Source: Luteimonas galliterrae (lineage in GTDB: Bacteria > Pseudomonadota > Gammaproteobacteria > Xanthomonadales > Xanthomonadaceae). Taken from it: a DNA stretch of 64,000 bases. A model generated the notes under the pieces. It saw only the letters and a list, made by a program, of their open reading frames with translations. It was not told where the DNA came from and made no database searches. Made by a program: the position numbers and the translations under genes. Shown here piece after piece: positions 8,248 through 17,200 of this stretch; position 1 is the stretch's first letter, and every line of letters begins with the position of its first letter. Where the stretch lies: NCBI RefSeq assembly GCF_023374055.1, contig NZ_JAMBEP010000003.1, positions 186,001-250,000 of the forward strand, given 5' to 3'.

Positions 8248-8583
8248 ATGACCCCTCTACAACCTATCTTCTGCGCCATTTATCGCTGGCGCTTGCATCC
8301 CGGCTCTGAAGCTTCCTTCGTGCAGGCTTGGTCGCGTGTGACCCTGCTATTGCGAGCCGAACGCGGCTCGCTTGGGTCGCGCTTGCATCGTGGCCCGGAT
8401 GACGTTTGGTACAGTTACACGCAGTGGCCGTCCGCTGAAGCAAAAGCAGAAGGTCTTGCCCGGCCGCCAGTGGATCCGGAAGCCTGGCAACAGATGCGGG
8501 AAGCCATCGCGGAGAGCCTGCCTGAGCTTATTCTTGAGCCGATATCAGATTATCTGGCTCCGCTGCCACGGCACGGCGCCTAA
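8248..8583 (+). CDS. ABM-like (dimeric alpha/beta barrel) monooxygenase-type protein, probable integron cassette gene
   Basis: A 111-aa protein with the short ferredoxin-like fold of antibiotic-biosynthesis-monooxygenase proteins: an IFCAIYRWRLHPGSEASFVQAW strand-helix, then RGSLGSRLHRGPDDVWYSYTQW. The family includes cofactor-free monooxygenases and many uncharacterised stress proteins. The ATG after CGCGCAC is chosen; a TTG 57 bp upstream would add 19 residues. The stop codon TAA overlaps the outer core site of the attC element that follows, which is the usual layout of a gene cassette. Nucleotide composition is less GC-rich than the flanking housekeeping genes. Confidence 0.75.
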   Translation: MTPLQPIFCAIYRWRLHPGSEASFVQAWSRVTLLLRAERGSLGSRLHRGPDDVWYSYTQWPSAEAKAEGLARPPVDPEAWQQMREAIAESLPELILEPISDYLAPLPRHGA

Positions 8584-8637
8584 CCATTCATTCAAGCCGA
8601 ACCCGCTTCGCGGCACGGCTTAATTCAGGCGTTAGGC
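8578..8637 (+). other. attC recombination site (integron cassette, Xanthomonas type)
   Basis: Core sites GCCTAAC (8578-8584) and GTTAGGC (8631-8637) are exact reverse complements. Inner arms TTCAAGCCG and CGGCTTAATTCA and a GCTTCGCGGC hairpin head give an imperfect palindrome with the total length of ~60 bp expected of attC. From memory it closely resembles attC sites of Xanthomonas chromosomal integrons. Confidence 0.88.
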
Positions 8638-8676
8638 CGCACCCACGCTTTACGACCATCCCCAAGAAGGAGCGCC

Positions 8677-9018
8677 ATGGCCAAGTACCTGATCTCTTTC
8701 CCCAGCGCGGCGATGGTCGTGCCCGACGGCGAGTGGGAGGCGGTGGGCCGCGACGCGCACGCCGTGATCGACCAGGCGAAGGCCGCCGGGGTCTACGTCT
8801 TCGGCGGCGGCATCGACGAAGACGTGCCGCCCGTGCTGGTCTCGGCAGACGGCGCGGTCGCCGAGGGTGGCTACCCGTGGGCGCCCCCGCTCGACGGCGG
8901 CTTCACCGTGCTCGAACTGCTCTCGCGCGAGGAAGCCATCGTGTGGGCCGCGCGCATTGCGAAGGCCTGCCGTTGCGACCAGGAGCTGCGCGTCTTCCAG
9001 TTCGACCCGCAGTCCTGA
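8677..9018 (+). CDS. YCII-related domain protein, probable integron cassette gene
   Basis: A 113-aa YCII-like protein: MAKYLISFPSAAM, then a helix with VIDQAKAAGVYVFGGGI, the G-Y-P-W-A-P segment, and GFTVLELLSREEAIVWAARIAKAC. YCII-fold proteins are small dimeric ferredoxin-like proteins of mostly unknown function; some are thought to be enzymes. The ATG follows AAGGAG. The gene sits between two attC sites and has no promoter of its own that I can see, as is usual in a cassette. Confidence 0.85.
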   Translation: MAKYLISFPSAAMVVPDGEWEAVGRDAHAVIDQAKAAGVYVFGGGIDEDVPPVLVSADGAVAEGGYPWAPPLDGGFTVLELLSREEAIVWAARIAKACRCDQELRVFQFDPQS

Positions 9019-9025
9019 GGGCGGT

Positions 9026-9154
9026 GTGTGTGCGGGCATTGCGTCGACTGCTGCCGTTATCGCTGCAGTCGCTTATGCGTTGAGCATCTTTGGCGTGTTT
9101 TTTTGCGCCTATGCTTCACCCCACATTTGGTCGCAGCCGCTGGAGCCAACGTAG
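9026..9154 (+). CDS. Possible small single-pass membrane protein (42 aa, GTG start)
   Basis: A short frame starting at GTG directly after GAGG and ending 5 bp before the next attC encodes one strongly hydrophobic segment (ASTAAVIAAVAYALSIFGVF) and a short polar tail. It starts 8 bp after the YCII stop codon. Its position as second gene of a cassette and the clear TM segment support it, but with 42 codons chance cannot be excluded. No known family was recognised. Confidence 0.35.
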   Translation: MCAGIASTAAVIAAVAYALSIFGVFFCAYASPHIWSQPLEPT

Positions 9155-9159
9155 ATGGC

Positions 9160-9220
9160 GCCTGACAATTCGTTCAAGCCGACCACACTCCGCGAGCCGG
9201 CTTAACTCAAGCATTTAGAG
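9160..9220 (+). other. attC recombination site, partly degenerate
   Basis: GCCTGAC-AATTCGTTCAAGCCGA on the left and GCCGGCTTAACTCAAGC on the right match the arms of the first attC. The right core site reads ATTTAGA in place of GTTTAGA/GTTAGRY, so the cleavage base G is lost and the site may be inactive as a recombination donor. Confidence 0.75.
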
Positions 9221-9230
9221 GGCTATCCTA

Positions 9231-9665
9231 GTGTCTAGCACTCCACAGGAAGATCGTCTCGTTGCGCTGCTGCGCCAGCATGGCGTCGACGGTCAACCGG
9301 TTTATGGCCTAGCGGCATGGTCCGCCTTTAAAGCCTATGGCCGCGAGGTATTCGGGCCGCAGAGCATCGGCCTGTTGTTTCAGGTAGGCACTTACGATTT
9401 TACGGGCAGCCCGCTCTTCCATTTTGACCCGGTGTGCCAGTTCGAGATCACCGATGCAGATGGAGAGCACGACCATTTCGAGCAGCTGCATTGCGAGCTG
9501 ACCTGCTCGCCCGATGCCGCGTTGAGCGGCATGGAGGCCTCGCTATGGTCTTTCGACTACCCAACCGCTGATGCGTTCTTTGCCGCCGTGGAGGCTCTAC
9601 CCGCTTTCCAGGCTTCCGTTGAGCGCTCCGACTACACTCTTTCCGTCAGCCATGAGACCGTCTAG
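9231..9665 (+). CDS. Hypothetical protein, probable integron cassette gene (144 aa)
   Basis: A 144-aa acidic soluble protein starting at GTG with GAGGG eight bases upstream. Notable segments are FQVGTYDFTGSPLFHFDPVCQFEI, a His-rich EHDHFEQLHCELTCSP and WSFDYPTADAFFAAVEALPAF. I recognise no family. It has no signal peptide or TM segment. Its base composition is visibly more AT-rich than the flanking chromosome, and it is bounded by a full and a half attC, so acquisition as a cassette is the best reading. Confidence 0.75.
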   Translation: MSSTPQEDRLVALLRQHGVDGQPVYGLAAWSAFKAYGREVFGPQSIGLLFQVGTYDFTGSPLFHFDPVCQFEITDADGEHDHFEQLHCELTCSPDAALSGMEASLWSFDYPTADAFFAAVEALPAFQASVERSDYTLSVSHETV

Positions 9666-9668
9666 TGG

Positions 9669-9696
9669 GCCTCTTATAATTTATTCGAGCCGATCG
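9669..9696 (+). other. Half attC remnant (left arm only)
   Basis: GCCTCTTATAATTTATTCGAGCCGATCGG resembles the left arm of the two upstream attC sites (cctaacaATTcgTTCaAGCCGA), but the right arm and hairpin head are missing. It appears to be the truncated end of the cassette cluster. Confidence 0.45.
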
Positions 9697-9722
9697 GCAC
9701 ATTGGCAGTCACGAGAAGCAAA

Positions 9723-10091
9723 ATGGCGATTACCGGAATCGTTCCGCAGCTGCGCACGACGAACATGGCCTCGTCCATTCGTTTCTATACGGAGAAGCTG
9801 GGATTCTCCGTCGAGTTCAACTACCAGGACTTCTACGCCGGGATTCGCGTCGGCGAACAAGTCTTCCATCTGAAGCTCGTGGATGAAAAAGATCCGTCGA
9901 TCACCTACGTTGCAGATGGCGAACACTTCCACCTGTATCTCAAGACCGATGGCGTGGTTGCCATCGCCGCTCAGCTCAGAGCGCGCGACGTGCCCTTGGT
10001 GAAGGACGTGCACGAGACGGCTTGGAACACCAGGGAGATCGTTATCCATGACGATCAGGGCCATACCTTGTACCTTGGCGAGCAGCTGTAA
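9723..10091 (+). CDS. VOC-family protein (glyoxalase/bleomycin resistance/dioxygenase fold)
   Basis: A 122-aa one-domain VOC protein: GIVPQLRTTNMASSIRFYTEKLGFSVEF opens the first beta-alpha-beta-beta-beta unit and DVHETAWNTREIVIHDDQGHTLYL closes the second, with the terminal E of GEQ near the usual metal-ligand position. VOC proteins bind metals or sequester drugs; the substrate here is unknown. It directly follows the half attC, so it may be the last cassette of the cluster. The ATG after AAGCAAA was taken; no upstream in-frame start is better. Confidence 0.85.
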   Translation: MAITGIVPQLRTTNMASSIRFYTEKLGFSVEFNYQDFYAGIRVGEQVFHLKLVDEKDPSITYVADGEHFHLYLKTDGVVAIAAQLRARDVPLVKDVHETAWNTREIVIHDDQGHTLYLGEQL

Positions 10092-10133
10092 GCCTGCTGC
10101 TCTGCCATGGTCTCAGCAGGCATCGGAATCGCC

Positions 10134-10751
10134 GTGAAAGCACGTAATTTCTTCCTGTTCATCGCGGTCATGATGTTCGTGATCGGTTGCGCACCCAAAT
10201 CCGAAACAGCGGGAACGCCTGGAGACCCGTACTTCCGGAGGTTTACCCCGGCCGACTTCAAGGCCCTCGATCGCGAAATCGACCAAGCCCGCGCCGAGAT
10301 GGCCGCGGCCCGCTACCGGGGCGACCGGCTCGAGGCGATACGCATCGCTGCGGATATCGGCGGCATGCTGACCTCCGCTCGCCGTGAGAGCGAAGCCCGC
10401 ACGATCCTCGCTGCCGCACTGGACGAAGCCCGGCCCTACGGCCGGACAGCTGCGCTCGGCTGGGTGCTGCTCAACTTGGCGACGGCCAACCAGTACTTGG
10501 ATCGACGCTCCGAAGCGGGTCCGCAGTTCGAGGAGGCGCTGGCCATCGCGCGCGACTTGGACGCGCTGGAACTGGAACACTACACCCTTCACCATTGGGG
10601 CAGGTTCCGCGTGGAATCCAAGGATTACGCCGGCGCGCGCGAATGCTTCACCCGCGCTTTGGCGTTGCGGGTGCAGCTCAACGAGCCGAGGCAGCAGTCG
10701 ACGCGCGAGGCACTGGAGGATTTGGCCTCGCTCGAACGGAACCGGCCCTGA
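10134..10751 (+). CDS. TPR-repeat lipoprotein
   Basis: A 205-aa protein with a lipoprotein signal (KARNFFLFIAVMMFVIGC); the Cys after FVIG is the expected lipidated residue. The rest is helical with three to four TPR-like units (RTILAAALDEARPYG, LGWVLLNLATANQYLDRR, ARECFTRALALRVQLN). The GTG start has GGAA upstream and gives a normal signal peptide; an ATG nine codons earlier has no ribosome-binding site. TPR lipoproteins commonly act as scaffolds in envelope complexes. It lies between the cassette-like VOC gene and the Coq7-like gene with no visible operon link. Confidence 0.7.
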   Translation: MKARNFFLFIAVMMFVIGCAPKSETAGTPGDPYFRRFTPADFKALDREIDQARAEMAAARYRGDRLEAIRIAADIGGMLTSARRESEARTILAAALDEARPYGRTAALGWVLLNLATANQYLDRRSEAGPQFEEALAIARDLDALELEHYTLHHWGRFRVESKDYAGARECFTRALALRVQLNEPRQQSTREALEDLASLERNRP

Positions 10752-10806
10752 CGTTTGATCTGGCCCCAACGTTCTCGGATGACATAGTCCAGTCGGCTGG
10801 TCCATC

Positions 10807-11346
10807 ATGCCGACCATGCAAAACGGCGTCGCACAAACCTACGGCGATCGGGTGCTCAGGGTTAACCATGCCGGCGAGCATGGTGCGGTGAATATCTACG
10901 CAGGACAGATATTGCTGGCCCGGCTGACCGCTCGGGATATGCTTGCGGAGCTGCGCACTTTCAAGTCGCACGAAGAAGGGCACCGATCCGTCTTCCGGAA
11001 CGAATTGGAGCGCCGCGGCCGCCCCCGATGCCGCAGCTATTGGCTTTGCGGCGCCGGTGGCTTCGTCCTTGGAGCCGTTACCGGGCTGTTTGGCCGCCGC
11101 GCTATCGCCGCCACCACGGTGGCGGTCGAGCGCGTCGTTCTTCGGCACTTGTCGCACCAACTCGACGAGTTAGGCAATAGAGATGCCGATGCGACCAGAG
11201 CCGTTTCGTCGATCTTCGCCGAAGAGCAGGAACATCACGATCGATCCGCTTCCCACATCCAAACCGGGTCGTTCTGGCCGCGTGTCCTTTCGCCAGTGGT
11301 GTCGGCGTCTACCGAGGCAGTGATATGGCTGGGCATGCGTCTGTGA
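10807..11346 (+). CDS. Coq7-like di-iron protein (demethoxyubiquinone hydroxylase family)
   Basis: A 179-aa member of the Coq7/UbiF-like ferritin-fold family. The signature [17 protein letters not shown] supplies the first Glu-x-x-His ligands. FKSHEEGH and FAEEQEHHD supply the further Glu/His ligands of a di-iron centre. Coq7 hydroxylates demethoxyubiquinone in ubiquinone synthesis. In this accessory setting, away from other ubi genes, it could be an alternative hydroxylase or an unrelated di-iron protein. Its stop codon overlaps the next gene in a GTGA arrangement, so it is translated together with the AAC(3)-like gene. Confidence 0.85.
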   Translation: MPTMQNGVAQTYGDRVLRVNHAGEHGAVNIYAGQILLARLTARDMLAELRTFKSHEEGHRSVFRNELERRGRPRCRSYWLCGAGGFVLGAVTGLFGRRAIAATTVAVERVVLRHLSHQLDELGNRDADATRAVSSIFAEEQEHHDRSASHIQTGSFWPRVLSPVVSASTEAVIWLGMRL

Positions 11347-12149
11347 ACATCGACACGAGAAGCCGCAGAGAACTCTTCGCGCAACTATCGGCACTCGGCG
11401 TACGCCCAGGCGGCATACTGGTCGTGCACGCCGCATTCTCGAAGCTGGGCCCGATCGAAGGCGGCCCGGAAGGCCTGATCGCGGCGTTGCGCGACGCGTT
11501 GGGCCCGGACGGCACGCTGGTCATGCCCAGCATGTCCGACGACGACGAGGTGCCTTTCGATGCGAAATCGACGCCATGCGCGGGCATGGGCGTGGTGGCG
11601 GATACGTTCTGGCGGATGCCGGGCGTGATGCGCAGCGACAACCCGCATGCGTTCGCGGCGGTGGGTCCGATGGCGGCGCGGATTACAGCGACGCATCCGC
11701 TGGATGTACCCCATGGGCTCGACAGCCCAGTGGGGCGCGTCTACGAACTCGATGGGCAGGTGCTGCTGCTCGGCGTCGGGCACGACGCCAATACCACCGT
11801 CCATCTCGCCGAGAACATGGCCGGCGCGCGGTATCTGCGGCCGAAGCATCTGATCGTGCTCGAAGACGGCACGCCGCTGCGATACGAGTACAGCGAGCTG
11901 GATCATTGCTGCGAGAACTTCGCCAAGCTCGACGGATGGCTCGATGCGAGCGGGCAGCAGCGCCGGGGCATCGTCGGGCGCGCACAGGCGCGGTTGATGC
12001 GCTCGCGGGACGTGGTCGAGGCGGCGCTTCTGCGGCTCGGTCAGGACCAGAACGTGTTCCTGCATCCGCCCTGCGTATGCGACGAGTGCGACGAAGCGCA
12101 CGCCGCGTCGGCTAGATCCGTAGGAGCGGCTTCAGCCGCGAGCTCTTGA
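11325..12149 (+). CDS. AAC(3)-family aminoglycoside N-acetyltransferase-like protein
   Basis: A 274-aa protein of the AAC(3) antibiotic N-acetyltransferase family: [81 protein letters not shown] and the conserved CCENF region. Enzymes of this family acetylate the 3-amino group of 2-deoxystreptamine with acetyl-CoA, but many chromosomal members do not confer resistance. Two starts are possible: the ATG used here, or a GTG 18 bp later overlapping the Coq7 stop as GTGA. The last ~11 residues ([10 protein letters not shown]) are encoded by a REP sequence that has replaced the natural end of the gene. Confidence 0.88.
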   Translation: MAGHASVNIDTRSRRELFAQLSALGVRPGGILVVHAAFSKLGPIEGGPEGLIAALRDALGPDGTLVMPSMSDDDEVPFDAKSTPCAGMGVVADTFWRMPGVMRSDNPHAFAAVGPMAARITATHPLDVPHGLDSPVGRVYELDGQVLLLGVGHDANTTVHLAENMAGARYLRPKHLIVLEDGTPLRYEYSELDHCCENFAKLDGWLDASGQQRRGIVGRAQARLMRSRDVVEAALLRLGQDQNVFLHPPCVCDECDEAHAASARSVGAASAASS

Positions 12150-12259
12150 TCCTTCTTATCGTCCAAAACGCAGTGAGAAATCTGCAGTTTCCGTGGAGCA
12201 GGTCCCTCGCTGCGCTCGGGATGACGGCATAAGAGCTCGCGGCTGAAGCCGCTCCTACG
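12119..12259. repeat. REP pair, GTAGGAGCGGCTTCAGCCGC family
   Basis: A 29-bp palindromic unit (12119-12147) and its inverted copy (12231-12259) flank 83 bp, giving a BIME-like inverted pair between convergent genes. The left unit contains the stop codon of the AAC(3)-like gene. Further pairs of the same family occur near 39.9 and 45.2 kb. The central spacer also carries CCCTCGCTGCGCTCGGGATGACGG, which looks like another dispersed repeat. Confidence 0.9.
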
Positions 12260-12309
12260 AAGAGCGGGTCCCGCAGGTCCCGGTGGCGAGACCTGCGGGC
12301 AATGCGCGA

Positions 12310-14148
12310 TCAGTTGTGCCGCGCCTCCAACGTCACCTTCGCGAACTTGGCCACGCCCACCAATTTGATGTAGTACGTGCCAGCCTTCGGCGCGGCGATA
12401 TTGATGCGCTCGTTGTTGCCCGGACGGGTGGAGCGGAGGTCGTAGTCGTCCGCCGTCGGCTCCGCGGCGAAGCTCACCAGCATCGTCACGTCGCCCGAGC
12501 CGCCGTAGGTCATGAAGCTCAGGCCGCTGGCGCCGGCTGGCACGTCCAGCGAGAACAGCAGTTCGGCGTCCTTGTCGCCCATTAGGCCGGTCACCGGCGA
12601 ACGGTTGACGATCGGCGTCGCATCCGGCGTGCAGTCGTCGCCTTCGCAGGGCGGAACGATGCCGCCGAGCGCGGCTTCCGCGTCGACGATGCCCACGCCC
12701 AGCGGCGTGCTGCCCGGGATGCTGACCGGGAACGGACGCGCGGTGTTCTTCAGCAGCGTTTCCATTTCCGCCGGCGTCAGCGGCGTTTCGGCCGCGCTCT
12801 GCACCAGCGCGGCGACGCCCGCCACGTGCGGTGCGGCCATCGACGTGCCGGTCATGCCCATGTAGGTCTGCGTACCTTCTTCCGGCGCGGTTTCGCTGTC
12901 GTTGATGTTCTGCCAGACGTAGCCGTTGGGATTGCCGTCGACGGCGCCGCCGCCGCCCGGTGCGGACAGATCCACGCCGGCGCCGAAGTTGGAATAGTCG
13001 GCCTTGCCGCCGGTGACGCGCGTGGCGCCCACCGCGATCACGCCGGCGCAGCTGGCGGGGCTGAAGTTCGACATGTTCACGTTGCTGTTGCCCGCTGCGA
13101 CCACCACGGTGGTGCCGTTGGCGATGGCCTGGTCGATGGCGAGCTGGTACTCGGAGCCCGCGGTGCAGGCGCCGTTGCCGCCCAGGCTGAGGTTGATCAC
13201 TTCGGCCGGATTCTCGTTGGCGGGCACGCCTTCGACTTCGCCGCCGGAAGCCCAGACGATCGCATCGGCGATGTCGGACGTGTAGCCGCCGCAACGGCCG
13301 AGCACGCGCACCGGCAGCACCTTGGCTTGGTGCGCGACGCCGGCCATGCCGATGCCGTTGTTGGTCATTTCCGCGACCGTGCCGGACACGTGCGTGCCGT
13401 GGAAGCTGCTGGGACGGATGGGGCATTGGCTGCCGTCGTCGTTCCAATCGCCGTAGTCGTGCGCGCCGGGCACGCGATCGGCGGTTTCGCGGCGGGAGAC
13501 GAACGGGTCGGTGATGAAGTCGTAGCCTTCCAGCACGTTGCCGTTGAGATCCTCGTGGTCGACGACGCCGGTGTCGAGCACCGCCACCACCACGCCTTCG
13601 CCGGTGGACGCGTCCCAGGCCGACGTGGCGTTGATGCCGCCGGTCGGATGGTGCAGGTGCCATTGGTATTGCGCGAAGTATTCGTCGTCCGGCGTTAGCA
13701 TGGGCGAAACGGCCGTCTTGGCGCGCACCGGCTGGTCGGCGTGGAAGGCGCGCAGATCCGGTTCGACATGGGCCACCGACGGATCGGCAGCAAGCGTGCG
13801 CATCAGCGCGCCTGCGCTGGCGCGGTCGAGCTTGCGCGACAGCTTCACCACGTCGGCGCCGGTAGCGGTCTTGCGCACGTATTGCACCGATGCGCTGCCG
13901 GCGGCGGCGATGCCGGAACGGTTCAGCGCCGACTGCACGGCGCCGACCAGGCGCTGCTGGTTGCTGCGCTCGATCGCGCCCGGGCGGTAACGCACGATCA
14001 GACGGTCGACGCGTGCGTCCGGGTCCGGCGTGGCGGCAGCGGCTACGGCGCGCAACGGCGTCTTGCCGGCGGCGAAGGTGAGCGGCGCGGCTATGGCGAC
14101 GACCGCGGCGAGCAGGCATGTGGTGGTGCGTAGGGACTTCTTGGACAT
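12310..14148 (-). CDS. Secreted S8 family serine peptidase (subtilase) with PPC domain
   Basis: A 612-aa exported protease. The signal peptide ends near TFAAG, and an I9-type propeptide spans ~45-135. The peptidase domain spans ~160-500 with the triad Asp192 (VLDTGV), His250 (HGTHVSG) and Ser436 (GTSMAAPHVAG), and oxyanion Asn354 (AAGNSN). A C-terminal pre-peptidase domain (~520-612) ends IKLVGVAKFAKVTLEARHN. Cys pairs (CGGY, PCEGDDC) suggest disulfides. Extracellular subtilases of this layout are common in Lysobacter/Xanthomonas. It follows the giant adhesin gene on the same strand by about 130 bp and could process surface proteins, which is an inference only. Confidence 0.95.
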   Translation of the reverse strand: MSKKSLRTTTCLLAAVVAIAAPLTFAAGKTPLRAVAAAATPDPDARVDRLIVRYRPGAIERSNQQRLVGAVQSALNRSGIAAAGSASVQYVRKTATGADVVKLSRKLDRASAGALMRTLAADPSVAHVEPDLRAFHADQPVRAKTAVSPMLTPDDEYFAQYQWHLHHPTGGINATSAWDASTGEGVVVAVLDTGVVDHEDLNGNVLEGYDFITDPFVSRRETADRVPGAHDYGDWNDDGSQCPIRPSSFHGTHVSGTVAEMTNNGIGMAGVAHQAKVLPVRVLGRCGGYTSDIADAIVWASGGEVEGVPANENPAEVINLSLGGNGACTAGSEYQLAIDQAIANGTTVVVAAGNSNVNMSNFSPASCAGVIAVGATRVTGGKADYSNFGAGVDLSAPGGGGAVDGNPNGYVWQNINDSETAPEEGTQTYMGMTGTSMAAPHVAGVAALVQSAAETPLTPAEMETLLKNTARPFPVSIPGSTPLGVGIVDAEAALGGIVPPCEGDDCTPDATPIVNRSPVTGLMGDKDAELLFSLDVPAGASGLSFMTYGGSGDVTMLVSFAAEPTADDYDLRSTRPGNNERINIAAPKAGTYYIKLVGVAKFAKVTLEARHN

Positions 14149-14277
14149 TGCATCTCTCTCCAGGGTGATGGGAGCATCGGCCGTGCGGGGGCCGGACCGA
14201 TGCCTTGTTGCGTGATCGAAATTCGGGAAAAACGGGCCGTCCCTGGCCCTAACGATGGACGCGAAACGCGCTGCCGG

Positions 14278-17200
14278 TCACCAGCCGAAACCGAGGCCGA
14301 CGCCGGCCGAACTTTCCTCATCGCTGAAGGCGCCGCCGATGGTGATCGTGGCGCTGTCGTTGATGGCGCGCTGGTAGCCGACCGACAGTGCTTGCGCGTT
14401 GCCGGAGAAGCCGGCGCCGACGCCGACGCGGTTCTGCTTGTTCACGCCTGCGGCGCTGGTGGCCATGTTGATCATGGCCGCGTTCATCGCGCCCATGCGG
14501 TCGATGCGCTCTCCGGTTTCGTCGAAGCGCTTGCCGACCAGGTCGCGCAGGTCGTCGACTGCGGCCATCGGCGCCGCCATCGCTTCCTGGAAGCGCGCAT
14601 CGGTGTAGGCCTTGGATTGGGTCAGCGTCTTGGCGTCGCCGGCATTGACCTGGCGGACATTGGCCGCGTCGGTATCGCGCGAGCCATCGGCGACGTTGGC
14701 GACCTGGCGCTCGTGTCCTGCGGAACCGACCGACACGGTGTTCGCACGGTCGGCCACCGAACCCTGTCCGAGCGCGACCGCACCGGTAGCGCCGGCGCCG
14801 ACCTTTGCGCCTTGCCCCAACGACGTGCCCGAAGCGGCCTGCACGGAACTGCCTTCGCCCATCGCCACCGCATTGGTGCCTGCAACCGCGATCGTGCTGT
14901 TGGCGCCTACGGCCGTGCTGCCGTCGGCATGCACTTTCGCGTTGCCGCCGATCGCGGTATCGCCGGCGCCGACCGCGACCGCATTGCCGCCGATCGCGGT
15001 GCCGTTGTTGCCGCCGGCCGATGCGTTCGAGCCGACTGCGACGGCGCCGGTGCCTTGATTGACGCTGGCGTCGTCGCTGCCGTCGCCTGCGCCGTCCACG
15101 GCTACGTGGCCGCTGTTGCCGCCGCCCGGTTGTTCGCCGGGACCGGCGTCTTCGAGCGCAGTGACGCGTCCGTCCAGCGAAGACCAGCCGCGATCCAAGG
15201 CTTCCAGCGCATCGCCGACATTGCCGAAGGCACCGCCCATGACGTTGAAGCTGGTGCCGACGATGGCGCCCGCCGCGTTGACGGTGGAGCCGCCGCCTAG
15301 CGCATCGGCCATGCCGCGTTGCGCGCCGAACAGCTGGCTGCCGTTGATCGCATCGCCGCTGTCGGCCGAGACCACGCCCGCTTTGATATTGCGCAGCGCG
15401 GTGCCGTCTTCGCCGGCCAGGGTGAGGCTGTCCTTGTTCACATCGTCGTAGCTGACGGCGCCCTTCGTGATGCCGTCTTCGCCGACCAAGCCGGCTTCGC
15501 GCAATTGCCTGACGTTGACCGCATCCGTATCGGCCGTGCCCGCGGCGACGTTGGTGATCTGGCGCTCCACGCCGGCCGCGCCAACCGAAATGGCATTCGC
15601 GCGATTGGCTACGGAACCCGCGCCGAGCGCCACGCTGTTCGCCGCGCCGGCATAACTGCCGGTGCCGATCGCGGTGCTGTTGACGCCCGAAGCGCGCGAC
15701 GAACCGCCGAACGCATCCGCGCCGGCCGCCGATGCGCGCGCACCGGCGCCGACGGCGACGCTGTCGTCCTCCATCGCGTTGCTGCCGAAGCCGACCGCGG
15801 TCGCGTACTGGCCGTCGGCCAATGCGCTGCCGCCCATCGCGGTGGTGCCGGTGCCGCGAGCGCTGCTGCGCGCGCCGGCGGCGACGGCGTACTTGCCGCT
15901 GATTTGCGCGTCGTCGTCTTCAAGGCCATCGGCCTTGAAGTAACGGTTCCCTTCCCCGACTTGATCGGCGACTTCCTGCAACTGCGCCAAGTTGACCGCG
16001 TCGGTAGCTTCCGTACCGGCTGCGACGTGGATGATCTGGCGGTCGATGGCTTCGACGTCGATCGGGAGCTGGCCGTCGTGCACGCGTGCGATCGTGCCTA
16101 CCGACACTGCGTTCGCGCGGTCGACATACGAGTTGTTGCCCAACGCGACGGAATTGGAGACGTTGGGCGCGACTTCGCTATTGGCACCCAATGCCATGCT
16201 GCCGTCGGCGCCGGGGAAGACGATGCTGTTCCAACCCAAGGCCACACTCTGCGTGCCGCCGGTCGCCGCGAGACCGCCGAAGGCGAGGCTTTCGGTGCCT
16301 TCGGCAACGGACAGACCGCCCATCGCGATCGTGCGATCGCCGCGCGCCTGCGCCTGATTGCCGAGTGCCGTGCTGAACACGCCGTACGCGCGCGATTCCC
16401 CGCCAACGGCGACGCTCCAATCGCCGCGCGCGGTGCTGGCCGCGCCGATCGCCGTCGACGCTTCGCCGCTGGCTTCGGAGACCACGCCGATCGCGGTGCT
16501 GCCGTAGTTGGTGGCGCGTGCCGCAGTGCCGACTGCAGTGCTTTCCTGGCCGGACGCTTCGGTCGACCAGATCTGCTCTTCGCCGGTGTTGCCGTCCCAC
16601 ACCACCATCTGTCCGCCGACCGCGACCGCGCTCTGCCCGGTCGCCTGACTGCCGACGCCGTAAGCCGTGGCCCATTTCGCCGAAGCGGTGCTGTTGAAAC
16701 CGGCCGCGGTGGCGTATTCGCCCAATGCGAATGCGCCGCTGCCGAACGCGGTGGCGCCCAGTTCCGACGCCGACGCCGCCGAACCGACCGCGGTGGTGAA
16801 ATCGCCGTCGGCGCTCGCGCCCTGATCGTCGTCCTCGCTGCCGTTGGCGGCGACGTACTTCATGTCGCCGGCGACTTCGTTCAATTGCGCGACGTTGACC
16901 GCGTCGAAATCCTCGGTGCCGGCGGCGACATTGGTGATCTGGCGCTGGAACGGGCCGATCGGATAGCCGTCGCTGTCCACGATTTCGTACGCGCTGCCGA
17001 CCGAAACCGTGTTGGCGCGGTCCGCGACCGAGTAAGCGCCGAGCGCGACGGCGTTTTCCGCCAGCACATCGCTCTGCGCGCCCAACGCCGTGCCGCCCTG
17101 CACGCGCGACTTGGCCTGTCGGCCGAACGCGCTGCTGTCCAGGCCGGCGGTGCCGGCGAACTGGCCGACGGCGGTGTTGGCTTCGCCGTAAGCGATCGCG

